Below are positions 33,550-41,021 of a stretch of DNA of 52,289 bases, one piece after another. This DNA is from Candidatus Pacearchaeota archaeon (GTDB taxonomy: Archaea > Nanobdellota > Nanobdellia > Pacearchaeales > GW2011-AR1): NCBI GenBank assembly GCA_016186425.1, contig JACPLR010000027.1, positions 1 to 52,289 of the forward strand. Reading direction: 5' to 3'. The translations under genes and the position numbers were made by a program. The notes below the pieces were generated by a model. The model saw only the letters and a program-made list of their open reading frames with translations, was not told the origin of the DNA and ran no database searches. Within the stretch, counting starts at the first letter, position 1; the number at the start of each line of letters is the position of its first letter.

Positions 33550-33819
33550 ATGATGGTTTATCTTTTAACAACAATAAATAGAAAAACAGAAAAAATATTA
33601 GCAGAATATACCTTCATAAGGCATGATATAAAAGAAAAATTAGATAGACTGAAAGAAGATCCAAGAAGAGCTAATGGAGCTCATCCTCTTCATGGAAAAT
33701 TGCACGGAAAATGGTCGTGTTGGCTAGGTTCAAATATAAGATTAATCTATACAATTGATGATAATAAAAAATTAATTATTATTCATGCAGTTGGCACACA
33801 TAAATTTACTAATACTTAA
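33550..33819 (+). CDS. RelE/YafQ-type mRNA interferase-like toxin
   Basis: 89 residues with the RelE/ParE-superfamily pattern: an N-terminal helix (FIRHDIKEKLDRLKEDPRR), then HPLHGKLHGKWSCWLGSNIRLIYTID and IIIHAVGTH. The basic and His residues at the end and the R-L-I-Y strand fit a ribosome-dependent endoribonuclease, though catalytic residues of this fold vary. It converges with an RHH protein gene on the other strand (33809-34039), and the two 3' ends overlap by 11 bp, which is not the usual operon layout. The second Met (33553) is an equally good start. Confidence 0.82.
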   Translation: MMVYLLTTINRKTEKILAEYTFIRHDIKEKLDRLKEDPRRANGAHPLHGKLHGKWSCWLGSNIRLIYTIDDNKKLIIIHAVGTHKFTNT

Positions 33820-34039
33820 ACTCTTTGGGCTTTATGCCTTTTTTCAAATTTCTTTCACTAGCTCTTATCTGAGCCATTATATATTTATCCTCAAGAATTT
33901 CTTTTTCTTCTAATTTTCTTATCTTATCTCTTATTGCTTCCCTGATAAACTCAGTTTTGGTCATATAATTATGCTTTTTCATAACTTTGTTTATAGCAGT
34001 CATAAAACCATCTTCTATCTTCAAACTTACACTTTCCAT
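33809..34039 (-). CDS. Ribbon-helix-helix protein, probable antitoxin
   Basis: 76 residues. SVSLKIEDGFMTAINKVM, then NYMTKTEFIREAIRDKI is the strand-helix-helix DNA-binding fold of CopG/Arc-type antitoxins. The charged C-terminal helix and IKPKEFKY tail would be the toxin-binding part. It faces the RelE-like gene tail to tail with an 11-bp overlap, so each gene has its own promoter; its own start region has repeated TACTACT-like half-sites just upstream. The pairing with the toxin is inferred from position and family. Confidence 0.78.
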   Translation of the reverse strand: MESVSLKIEDGFMTAINKVMKKHNYMTKTEFIREAIRDKIRKLEEKEILEDKYIMAQIRASERNLKKGIKPKEFKY

Positions 34040-34096
34040 ATTACTATGTATTACTTAGTAGTATTTAAATCTTGTGAAAAAGTTTTTAAAATAATA

Positions 34097-34180
34097 TTCC
34101 TGAATCACGCCATAATTTTACCTACTTTATACATTTTAAGATACTTATCATTAAATTATCATCAATATACTCTAGTCTGA
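34097..34180 (+). repeat. Core intergenic repeat (module B) with conserved downstream flank
   Basis: CCTGAATCACGCCATAATTT, then TACCTACTTTATACATTTTA, then AGATACTTATCATTAAATTA. The flank ATCATTAAATTATCATCAAT matches that of the copy at 14957. Confidence 0.65.
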
Positions 34181-34225
34181 TTAATAAATTTAAATCATTC
34201 AGAATTTTAGAAAGTTACTAAAAAC

Positions 34226-34498
34226 TTATTCGCTCGGCATCTCAGGCAGTTCTTCCTGTCTTTGCACAGGCATTGCCAGCTGGCTTATTACAAAAACATC
34301 CCCAATCGACCTTACATAACTATGCGGAATTATAACTCCTCTTGCCCCACTAAAAATATTATTTGCTTTAACTCTTATTCTCCAGCCCTCAATTTTGTTA
34401 TTAACTAAATTAACTTCTTCAATCTCTCCGAAGAAATTACCTTCATCAGTAAATACCTTTTTTCCGATAATTTCACTTATCTTTTTTATTTTAAGCAT
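34226..34498 (-). CDS. PRC-barrel domain protein
   Basis: 90 residues. LKIKKISEIIGKKVFTDEG, then FGEIEEVNLVNNKIEGWRIR and RGVIIPHSYVRSIGDVFVI are the beta strands of a PRC-barrel, a small adaptor domain found in RNA-processing and cell-division-associated archaeal proteins. The tail LPEMPSE is probably disordered. It is a single gene bounded by repeats; a specific partner cannot be named. Confidence 0.85.
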   Translation of the reverse strand: MLKIKKISEIIGKKVFTDEGNFFGEIEEVNLVNNKIEGWRIRVKANNIFSGARGVIIPHSYVRSIGDVFVISQLAMPVQRQEELPEMPSE

Positions 34499-34904
34499 AA
34501 ATTAATTTAAAAGGGTGCTATTTATATACTTTTCTATAGTTCAGAAAATAAAAGAAATAAGTTGCCAAATTTATGATTACTTAAAAACTGCCTTAATCAA
34601 CTTTAAATTATGCCAAATTTTTCTCCAAGAAAAATTTATATTGCATTATTTCCAGAAATTACTTGGCATCATATCATATTTTCACATAATTTTATGAGTA
34701 ACATATTTAAGTTTAAATTATTTTTATTTAATTTATTATCGTTTCTATACAAAGATTTATAAAAACTATTAAAAGGAAAAAATATTGCATTTAAAAGGAG
34801 ATGTCATAAGAAGAACCTTGGCATTTAAAAGGAGATGTCATAAGAAGAACCTTGGTTCTTTTTATAAAGGAAAGTTTAATAAAGAAAACCTTGGTTGTCT
34901 TTAT
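34499..34904. repeat. Gene-free gap with module A hairpin, core repeat and promoter-bearing array
   Basis: A 10-bp hairpin at 34615-34637 (AAATTTTTCT, loop CCA, AGAAAAATTT) is followed by a diverged core at about 34648-34712 (TTTCCAGAAATTACTTGGCA, then TATGAGTAACAT) and the alpha-alpha-beta array 34787-34907. Reading frames into the array exist only because the repeats lack stops. No separate gene. Confidence 0.7.
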
Positions 34905-34907
34905 ATG
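34787..34907 (+). repeat. Two identical alpha units plus a beta unit that ends in the start codon of the next gene
   Basis: Units 34787-34820 and 34821-34854 are identical (GCATTTAAAAGGAGATGTCA, then TAAGAAGAACCTTG). The beta unit 34867-34906 (AGGAAAGTTTAATAAAG, then AAAACCTTGGTTGTCTTTAT) contains TATA-like TTTAATAAAG centred 25 nt before the ATG at 34905. The same beta unit precedes the ATG at 48598 at the same distance, so the repeat appears to bring its own promoter. Confidence 0.82.
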
Positions 34908-35561
34908 TTTACACAAAAAGAACTCGGACACCTGCTAGTTGTTTTGATAATCCTTGGATTTTCAGTCAGTCTAGGAAGCATTATATCAAATGGGCTTGAT
35001 TATTCTGTTATTTTAATCAATTTTCTGCTTATTTTAATAATCCTTCTTGTCAGCATTCTTGCTAAAAAAGCCGCGGCATATTATTATGAGGCAAAAATAG
35101 AGCATTCTATATGGATGTGGGAAAGATTTGGATTTAAAAGGGAAGAAAGATTTCCAAAACCACTTCCATTAGGGATAATTGCCCCGGTTATTTTTTCAAT
35201 ATCCTCATACGGAAAAGCATTTTGGCTGGCAGCATTAGAATTTGATGTTTATTCAACATCAGCAAGAGTTTCAAAAAGGCATGGAGAACATAGATATACT
35301 GAAATGACAGAAATCCATATAGGCTTAATTGCTGCAGCAGGAGTTGTTGCCACTTTAATTGCAAGTGTTATTGGATATTTAGCAGGATTTCCAGAATTTT
35401 CAAAGTTAAGCATATACTACGCATTTTATTCAATGATTCCCTTCGGAAATCTCGATGGAACTAAAATTTTCTTCGGAAGCCGCCTTACATGGTATACCTT
35501 GGGAATAATCTGTTTAATTTTCTTAGGGTATGCATTCGCTTTTAGTCAGGGAATAATGTAA
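34905..35561 (+). CDS. M50 (site-2 protease)-like membrane protein lacking the HExxH site
   Basis: 218 residues, about five membrane helices. SMIPFGNLDGTKIFFGS near the C-terminus matches the N-x-x-P...LDG motif of the M50 family. However, the first motif is KKAAAYYYEAKIEH, without HExxH, so zinc binding and proteolysis are doubtful. Frames upstream of this ATG only translate the repeat array, and the beta-unit TATA box lies at -25, so the ATG at 34905 is preferred. A Hef-like helicase gene follows 48 bp downstream in the same direction. Confidence 0.78.
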   Translation: MFTQKELGHLLVVLIILGFSVSLGSIISNGLDYSVILINFLLILIILLVSILAKKAAAYYYEAKIEHSIWMWERFGFKREERFPKPLPLGIIAPVIFSISSYGKAFWLAALEFDVYSTSARVSKRHGEHRYTEMTEIHIGLIAAAGVVATLIASVIGYLAGFPEFSKLSIYYAFYSMIPFGNLDGTKIFFGSRLTWYTLGIICLIFLGYAFAFSQGIM

Positions 35562-35609
35562 TAAGTATTTCATCTAAAATCTTATATATCCTTCTCAATT
35601 CCAAGCCTA

Positions 35610-37220
35610 ATGGACAACATATTAAAATTTCTCTTAAATATCCAGCCAAGAGATTATCAGAAAGAAATTGTGAAAAAATGCATTGAAAAAAATTGCCTAG
35701 TTGTTTTACCTACGGGAATTGGCAAGACATTAATTGCTTTAATGCTGGCTATTGATCGTCTTCAAAAATTTCCTACTGAAAAAATTCTTTTCCTCGCGCC
35801 TACTAGGCCATTAGCACAACAGCATTTTACATATTTCCAAGAACACTTGCCAGAATTATTTGCACAAATGGACTTATTTACAGGACAGGTAGAAGCTAAT
35901 AAAAGAAAAGCATTATGGGAAAGGGCAGATATTGTATTTTCAACACCTCAATGCATTGCAAACGACATTAAGGAAAAACTTTATGATTTATCTCAAGTCT
36001 CTCTGTTAATAGAAGATGAAGCTCACAGATGTGTAAAAAATTATTCATATACTTATGTTGCAAAAAAATACATTGAGCAGAAAGAAAATAACAAAGAAAA
36101 TTCTCGTATTCTCGGCTTAACAGCTTCTCCAGGAACTAACAAAGAGGCAATTAAAACAATTTGCAAAAACTTGTCAATTGAAGAAGTTGAAATTCGAACT
36201 AGAGAGAGTGAAGATGTAAAAGATTATCTTCAAGAACTTGAAATTAATGTAATAAAATTAGAATTTCCAAAAGAATTTGCTGAAATTCGCAATTTATTAA
36301 AAAAAATTTATGATAAAAAAACAGAAGAACTAAAAAGCAGGCATTTGCTATTCGGCCCCATTAACAAAGTCACTTTATTAGAAGCGCAAGGAAGAATAAT
36401 GCATAGCCTTGCCACTGGAAACAAGAATTTTAATTTATTTGCAGGAGCTTCTGCAGCAGCCCAGGCTTTAAAGATAGGCCACGCTCTAGAATTAATTGAA
36501 ACTCAAACACTTTATGCTTTAGACAATTATTTTCAGACTTTATTTGAGCAAGCCAGAAAATCTCAAAGTAAGGCTGTGAAAAACTTAGTTGCAAATGCTG
36601 AATTTAACAATGCTTACATACAAACAAAGAATCTTATTTCTCAGAATTTAGAGCATCCAAAATTGTTAGAACTAAAAGATCTTATTGAAAACAAAGTTAC
36701 CGAGAATCCTAAAGCAAAAATAATTGTTTTCTCGCAATATAGAGATAGCGTTACAAAAATCTGCAAAGAGCTAAATTCCCTAAGCAACGTTACTGCTAAG
36801 GTTTTTGTTGGGCAGGCAAAGAAAACCCTAAGTAATAAACCAGATAATAAAGAAAACACAACAGGCTTGAGCCAGAAAGAACAGCATCAGATAATTCAGG
36901 AATTCTCAAGAGGAGAATTTAATATTCTTTGTGCAACATCAATTGCCGAGGAGGGTCTTGACATATGCGAGGTTAATATAGTGGTCTTTTATGAACCAGT
37001 TCCTTCAGCTATCAGAAAAATTCAGCGTACTGGAAGAACGGCAAGGCTAATTCCAGGTGAAGTAATTATGTTAATCACAAAGGGAACACGCGACGAGGCA
37101 CATTATTGGTCAGCATACCATAAAGAAAAAAAAATGTATAAAGCAATTAAGGAAATAGATAAAGAATTTAAAGATAATAGACAAAATGAAAAACAATCAA
37201 CTTTGGATAATATTAGCTGA
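35610..37220 (+). CDS. Hef-like superfamily 2 DNA helicase (FANCM/Hef family)
   Basis: 536 residues. Motif I LPTGIGKT (33-40), motif Ia APTRPLAQQ, motif II DEAH (136-139), motif III LTASPG, and C-terminal helicase motifs VFSQYRDS, ATSIAEEGLDI and QRTGRTAR. An all-helical insert between the two RecA domains is typical of Hef, which remodels stalled forks. In many Euryarchaeota an ERCC4 nuclease is fused to its C-terminus; here the helicase stops after domain 2 and a separate ERCC4 gene lies at 38643. Promoter CTTATATATCC is upstream. Its 3' end overlaps a small gene on the opposite strand. Confidence 0.92.
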   Translation: MDNILKFLLNIQPRDYQKEIVKKCIEKNCLVVLPTGIGKTLIALMLAIDRLQKFPTEKILFLAPTRPLAQQHFTYFQEHLPELFAQMDLFTGQVEANKRKALWERADIVFSTPQCIANDIKEKLYDLSQVSLLIEDEAHRCVKNYSYTYVAKKYIEQKENNKENSRILGLTASPGTNKEAIKTICKNLSIEEVEIRTRESEDVKDYLQELEINVIKLEFPKEFAEIRNLLKKIYDKKTEELKSRHLLFGPINKVTLLEAQGRIMHSLATGNKNFNLFAGASAAAQALKIGHALELIETQTLYALDNYFQTLFEQARKSQSKAVKNLVANAEFNNAYIQTKNLISQNLEHPKLLELKDLIENKVTENPKAKIIVFSQYRDSVTKICKELNSLSNVTAKVFVGQAKKTLSNKPDNKENTTGLSQKEQHQIIQEFSRGEFNILCATSIAEEGLDICEVNIVVFYEPVPSAIRKIQRTGRTARLIPGEVIMLITKGTRDEAHYWSAYHKEKKMYKAIKEIDKEFKDNRQNEKQSTLDNIS

Positions 37221-37391
37221 AAGATTCACAAATCCTTCTTTTAGCTTATCATCTCTTGATGGATGATATTTGAATATATCAATCTCATATAATTTGCTTA
37301 GATTTTCAAATCCATGAACTCTAAGGTCAAAACCTTCTTTATATTCATGAACTTTAATATCTAATTTCTCTAATAAATCTTTTATTAGCAA
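37197..37391 (-). CDS. Small hypothetical protein overlapping the helicase 3' end
   Basis: 64 residues from a TTG at 37391: MLIKDLLEKLDIKVHEYKEG, then FDLRVHGFENLSKLYEIDIF, then KYHPSRDDKLKEGF. The frame stays open 60 bases further upstream (reading TLRDIRYTSKRNSERL), but no ATG or GTG occurs there, so the start is uncertain and a non-standard start or decay is possible. The composition is protein-like. It overlaps the helicase gene tail to tail by 24 bases. No family recognised. Confidence 0.45.
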   Translation of the reverse strand: MLIKDLLEKLDIKVHEYKEGFDLRVHGFENLSKLYEIDIFKYHPSRDDKLKEGFVNLSANIIQS

Positions 37392-37495
37392 TCTTTCGCT
37401 ATTTCTTTTTGAAGTATATCGTATATCCCTTAAAGTATTGGTTATATTTAAATATAATTATTTATAAGAATAATTAAGTTAGATAATATAAAGTT

Positions 37496-37792
37496 TCAAG
37501 CAACAATCTTCCTTTTAGGAATAATTGTCTCATCAAAAAGCTCTACCATTTTCTTAACAAACTGATTCTGCATATTAAGTCTGTACAACTGAGCATTCCC
37601 TATCTGCCTTGTAAATACAATAATTTTCGCTTTCAGCAAATCATCCCATATTCTGAATAAAGTAGTTCTTCCTATTTCAGCGCCTTCTGCAATATCTGAA
37701 ATGCTGTAATCTAATTCTCTTCCTTCAATAAGAAATTCTAATACCCTTATTTTTGGTGTGTCTCCCAATGCTTGTCTAAATAAGGTTTCCAT
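37496..37792 (-). CDS. Winged-helix transcriptional regulator (MarR/ArsR-like)
   Basis: 98 residues from the ATG at 37792. DTPKIRVLEFLIEGRELDYS, then ISDIAEGAEIGRTTLFRIWD is a winged helix-turn-helix, followed by a wing (KIIVFTRQIGNAQLYRLN) and a helical end with KRKIVA. The ATG at 37840 is in frame but lies upstream of the TATA box TTTATAAA at 37814-37821, which is 26 nt before 37792, so the shorter form is chosen. A palindrome directly upstream of the TATA box suggests autoregulation and possibly control of the divergent gene at 37897. Confidence 0.82.
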   Translation of the reverse strand: METLFRQALGDTPKIRVLEFLIEGRELDYSISDIAEGAEIGRTTLFRIWDDLLKAKIIVFTRQIGNAQLYRLNMQNQFVKKMVELFDETIIPKRKIVA

Positions 37793-37813
37793 AAAATTAA
37801 TAGAATTAAGCAA

Positions 37814-37821
37814 TTTATAAA
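37814..37821 (-). promoter_or_regulatory. TATA box of the winged-helix regulator
   Basis: TTTATAAA centred 26 nt before the ATG at 37792; leaderless. Confidence 0.6.
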
Positions 37822-37849
37822 TGTTTCTATTATGAAACACTAATGTTCC
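37822..37849. promoter_or_regulatory. Palindromic operator candidate in the divergent promoter region
   Basis: TGTTTC (37822-37827), six bases, GAAACA (37834-37839), then four bases and TGTTCC (37844-37849): a perfect 6+6 inverted repeat plus a third half-site. It abuts the TATA box of the regulator gene on its upstream side and lies 48-75 bp before the divergent gene. Confidence 0.55.
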
Positions 37850-37896
37850 ATAATAAAGATAAAAACAATTAAATAATAAAAAATATTAAAGCAATT

Positions 37897-38169
37897 ATGG
37901 ATTTGCAAAAAGCCATTATGAAAAGATTTCTTAGAAAACTGGTTAATTTGAACATTTGGGGCGGAAGGCATACAGAAATAAAAAACTTGCAAAAATCACT
38001 TCCAGCGCATCTTAGAGGAACTAAAGAGATGAAACTTGCAATAAAAGAGCTTATTAACAAAGAATTTCTATTAATAAAAATGTCAACAGGAGAAAAGCAT
38101 GTTTCTCTTAATAGCCATAAACAGCAGGAAATATACAATTTTTTAAATACTGAAGATGAATCATTTTAA
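37897..38169 (+). CDS. Small basic archaeal protein, probably winged-helix-like
   Basis: 90 residues: KRFLRKLVNLNIWGGRHTEI, then LQKSLPAHLRGTKEMKLAIK and ELINKEFLLIKMSTGEKHVS with a C-terminal LNSHKQQEIYNFL. Helices followed by a hairpin (FLLIKMSTGEKHVSL) look like a wHTH domain, and I recall related small proteins in many archaea. It is divergent from the regulator at 37496 across the palindromic operator and is immediately followed by the YbaK-like gene, so it may be regulated with it. Confidence 0.72.
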   Translation: MDLQKAIMKRFLRKLVNLNIWGGRHTEIKNLQKSLPAHLRGTKEMKLAIKELINKEFLLIKMSTGEKHVSLNSHKQQEIYNFLNTEDESF

Positions 38170-38170
38170 A

Positions 38171-38641
38171 ATGGAAGATATAAAAGAATATCTAAAAAAA
38201 CATAAAATTGAATATAAAGTATTTAATCATCCCCACGTTTATACTGTTGAAGAAGCTTCTAAATATAATAAGGAGATTAGAGGCATTCATTGCAAAAATC
38301 TTTTTATAAAAGAGAAAAAATCAAGAAATTACTATCTTGTAATCCTGCCTGCAGAAGAAAAACTAGATCTTGGGAAATTTGAAGCCTTATTTAATCAAAA
38401 GCTAAAGTTTGCTAATGAAGATGATTTAAAGGATATATTGGGATTAACAACAGGCGCTGTTTCTCCATTTGGATTAATAAATGATCAAGAGTATAAAACC
38501 GAGTTAATAATTAATAAAAAAGTTTGGGAATCTGATTTTGTAAGCTTCCATCCAAATATAAATACAGAAACTCTTGAACTTTCAAAAGATAATTTTCATA
38601 AATATGTTAATTCATTAAAAAATAAATTAGTTATTGTTTAA
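38171..38641 (+). CDS. YbaK/EbsC-type aminoacyl-tRNA deacylase
   Basis: 156 residues. Free-standing editing domain that hydrolyses mischarged tRNA (ProXp/YbaK family). Visible features: IEYKVFNHPHVYTVEEA near the start, the central GIHCKNLFIK with the conserved K-N-L-F, and LTTGAVSPFGLIND, the G-x-V-S-P-F-G motif of the family. The ATG at 38171 is one base after the stop of the previous gene; an ATG at 38156 inside that gene is also in frame. The next gene (ERCC4 nuclease) starts one base after its TAA. Confidence 0.88.
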   Translation: MEDIKEYLKKHKIEYKVFNHPHVYTVEEASKYNKEIRGIHCKNLFIKEKKSRNYYLVILPAEEKLDLGKFEALFNQKLKFANEDDLKDILGLTTGAVSPFGLINDQEYKTELIINKKVWESDFVSFHPNINTETLELSKDNFHKYVNSLKNKLVIV

Positions 38642-38642
38642 A

Positions 38643-39335
38643 ATGAAATCAATCCTAGACATATTCTCAAAATCAGAGAAAGAAGAAAGACAAAATCAAA
38701 AAGAAATTAATTTAATTAAACCTCTAATTATAGTTGATCTTCATGAAAAAAGCTCTTTAATTGCTAGCGAATTAATTAATCTTGGTTGTGAAGTTGAGTT
38801 TAAGCATTTGCATATAGGAGATTATATTGTAAAAAATGTGGTGATTGAAAGGAAAACTGTTTCAGATTTTATTTCTTCAATGTTGAATAGAAGGTTAATA
38901 AACCAGCTTCAGCAAATGCAGCAAGTTACAAATAAACTTCTTATTATTGAAGGTATTGAAGAGCAGGAATTATACTCAAAAGATTCTGGAATTAATGAAA
39001 ATGCCATTCGTGGAATGCTGCTTTCAGTGCTTTTATCATTCAATGTCCCAATTCTTTTCGCCAAAAACTATGAAGACACTGCTTCTTTCCTGGCTGTTCT
39101 TGCAAAAAAGCGTGAAAAAGAGCTAAATTTAAATTTTAAAAAGAAATCCCGTGAAGTTAAAGAACAAATTCAATATATAATTGAAGGTTTTCCAGGAATT
39201 GGCCCAAAAACAGCTAAAAAACTTTTAAAAGAATTTAAGACAATTAAAAATATAATTAATGCAAGCGATGAAGAGCTAAAAAAAGCCATTGGAAAAAAAG
39301 CAGAGATTTTTAAGTTAATAGATAAAAACTATTGA
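38643..39335 (+). CDS. ERCC4/XPF-family structure-specific nuclease with HhH domain
   Basis: 230 residues. The ERCC4 nuclease core shows VDLHEK (D32), the GDY strand (59-61) and the catalytic ERKTVSD (69-75). A C-terminal helix-hairpin-helix domain (GFPGIGPKTAKKLL, about 182-195) binds DNA. It would cut 3'-flap or fork structures. It corresponds to the nuclease half of Hef; the helicase half is at 35610, with four small genes between them. The ATG at 38643 is preferred to a TTG at 38634 inside the previous gene. Confidence 0.92.
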   Translation: MKSILDIFSKSEKEERQNQKEINLIKPLIIVDLHEKSSLIASELINLGCEVEFKHLHIGDYIVKNVVIERKTVSDFISSMLNRRLINQLQQMQQVTNKLLIIEGIEEQELYSKDSGINENAIRGMLLSVLLSFNVPILFAKNYEDTASFLAVLAKKREKELNLNFKKKSREVKEQIQYIIEGFPGIGPKTAKKLLKEFKTIKNIINASDEELKKAIGKKAEIFKLIDKNY

Positions 39336-39340
39336 ATAAT

Positions 39341-39814
39341 TTAAAATAAATGTCCATATTCTGCAATTAAATGCCTCGCTAAACCATTTGAAATATCTTT
39401 AACTTCATCAGCAGTATATTCTCTCCTAAAATTAAGATAACTATCTCCGTAATGATTAAATCCATTTTTTTCGCTTCCATCATAAGAAAGAAAAACAGAG
39501 CATTGAATAGGAGAAATAAAATCTGTAAAAAGTGTCCACCAAATAGGCTTGTCTAACCTCTTAAAAATATCATTAGGAACAATAAAATTACCTAAAGCTT
39601 TCCTGTTAATCTGCCTATAAAATTCGTCTAATGTTGTTGGTTCATGGCGATTCTTCATATTCCTCTTTTTAGGGATAAAAATATGGGAATTTTTTTCTTT
39701 TTCTTCCAAAACATTTAATAAAAATAAGTTAAAATATTGTTCTGAAAAAACAAATATACTAAAATCATATAAAGAATTGTGTTCCACCTCGTCAAAAAAG
39801 TTTTTAATCTTCAT
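39341..39814 (-). CDS. Hypothetical protein
   Basis: 157 residues, soluble, aromatic-rich (DFSIFVFSEQYFNLFLL; PIWWTLFTDF), with only one Cys. The end DVKDISNGLARHLIAEYGHLF is helical. It overlaps the preceding gene (39804-40181) by 11 bases, so the two form an operon, converging with the ERCC4 gene. No family is recognised. Confidence 0.62.
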   Translation of the reverse strand: MKIKNFFDEVEHNSLYDFSIFVFSEQYFNLFLLNVLEEKEKNSHIFIPKKRNMKNRHEPTTLDEFYRQINRKALGNFIVPNDIFKRLDKPIWWTLFTDFISPIQCSVFLSYDGSEKNGFNHYGDSYLNFRREYTADEVKDISNGLARHLIAEYGHLF

Positions 39815-40181
39815 ATTTTACAAATTTATTATCTACAAACCATTGCAAATCAAAGGGATAATAAATCCCGTAAACAACCTTAGGAGCTTCTTTATTATCT
39901 GGTAACAAGATAATTGGTAAAAAAACATCTCTTTTTTCCATAGCCGACCTTAACTTGCTAGAAACTTTTTCAATAAATCTATGGTTATTGCAGTTATAGA
40001 TAATAATTCCATAATATTTTCCATTTAAATTATGCAGGTTAGGTATAGGATCATGGCTTAATTTTCTGGCAAGACACCATTGTATTTCATCAGCAATTTT
40101 TAAACAGAAATCATCAAGACTAAGACCTTTTGATAATATGGGAAATTCTAAATTGCTCATCAAAATCCATAAAAACATCAT
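39804..40181 (-). CDS. Hypothetical protein
   Basis: 125 residues, mixed alpha/beta: LSLDDFCLKIADEIQWCLAR, then YYGIIIYNCNNHRFIEKVSS and DVFLPIILLPDNKEAPKVVY. TATA-like TTTATAG lies about 22 nt before the paired ATGATG start (40181/40178). It overlaps the following gene. No recognised family; its composition is like a small enzyme or binding domain rather than a membrane protein. Confidence 0.6.
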   Translation of the reverse strand: MMFLWILMSNLEFPILSKGLSLDDFCLKIADEIQWCLARKLSHDPIPNLHNLNGKYYGIIIYNCNNHRFIEKVSSKLRSAMEKRDVFLPIILLPDNKEAPKVVYGIYYPFDLQWFVDNKFVKYED

Positions 40182-40267
40182 TCGCTTTTAAGCAATTCTA
40201 TAAATTAAAATATATTTTGTAAAACAAAAGAACTATAAAGCCTTAAATTCTTTATTGAGTATATTTT

Positions 40268-40675
40268 TCAATCTGTTTCTTTATAATTTCCTTCTAAGGC
40301 AAGTTGTTTCTCAATATATTCTCTAAATTCTGTAAAAACTTCTTTACCCAATACAACATCTTCAACTGTATAAGAATTTTTTATAACAAAATTGGGAGAT
40401 CCAATAATCATTAAAATTGGATGTTTATTCTGAATAATATAATAAGGGTCTCCATCATCCTCAAATGGTCCACAAACACTAAATTCATTTGCCCTATGAA
40501 CCTGGCCAATAAAATTTATATAATATTCAAGAATCCTATCTACAGAATTCATGAAAGTGGGTTCATCGTGTAAATGAACGTCAAAATTATATCCATTAAA
40601 TGGGCCAACATCATTAGGATTAGATACACTCACGGTCTTTCGTGCTCTTCTTATTGCTTGGCTTTTTAATTGCAT
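40268..40675 (-). CDS. Hypothetical protein
   Basis: 135 residues, soluble, with a basic start (MQLKSQAIRRARKTVSV) and an acidic rest (FEDDGDPYYIIQNKHPILMI). The pattern YNFDVHLHDEPTFMNSVDRI contains two His and acidic residues that might bind metal, but this is not a known motif. Leaderless-type start in a TATA-rich region. Function unknown. Confidence 0.6.
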   Translation of the reverse strand: MQLKSQAIRRARKTVSVSNPNDVGPFNGYNFDVHLHDEPTFMNSVDRILEYYINFIGQVHRANEFSVCGPFEDDGDPYYIIQNKHPILMIIGSPNFVIKNSYTVEDVVLGKEVFTEFREYIEKQLALEGNYKETD

Positions 40676-41021
40676 AGTTAAAAAACAATATAATTGACAT
40701 TTATAAAATTTTATATTATATAAAGTAGAAAGTTTAGCTAATCATGCCATATCTATATCTAATTTATCAATGAAAGCTACAGATATTATAAATCTCAACT
40801 TACTTAACTTAATAATTTGTATTATATATTTCAAAATAATTGCTCCTGTAGGGTGGGCGGTTGGGGGCTTGGTCTGGCGGGAGAAAAGATAATTATTCTT
40901 GAATCACTGCCATATCTTTGCATAATTTTTACATCTTAAGTTACTGGGTTTTTAATTAATAAGATAAAATAATCTATAACTTACTTATATTTTGTTCTTC
41001 ATATTTCAAAACTAAATAAAA
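40676..41021. repeat. Gene-free gap with a core repeat and the D+B composite
   Basis: A core copy at about 40738-40790 (GCTAATCATGCCATATCTAT, then CTAATTTATCAATGAAAG) is followed by the G-rich composite at 40849-40974. No gene. Confidence 0.65.
40849..40974 (+). repeat. Composite repeat: G-rich module D joined to core module B
   Basis: TAGGGTGGGCGGTTGGGGGC, then TTGGTCTGGCGGGAG, AAAAGATAATTATTCTTGAA, TCACTGCCATATCTTTGC and, at the end, TTACTGGGTTTTTAATTAAT. Inverted duplicate at 16689-16813, about 90% identical by eye. Confidence 0.82.

Noticed and set aside
34785-34904. Open frame that adds 40 residues to the N-terminus of the M50-like protein
   Set aside because: These codons are simply the tandem alpha and beta repeats read through. 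The TATA-like box lies inside them and the same repeat precedes an ATG at 48598.
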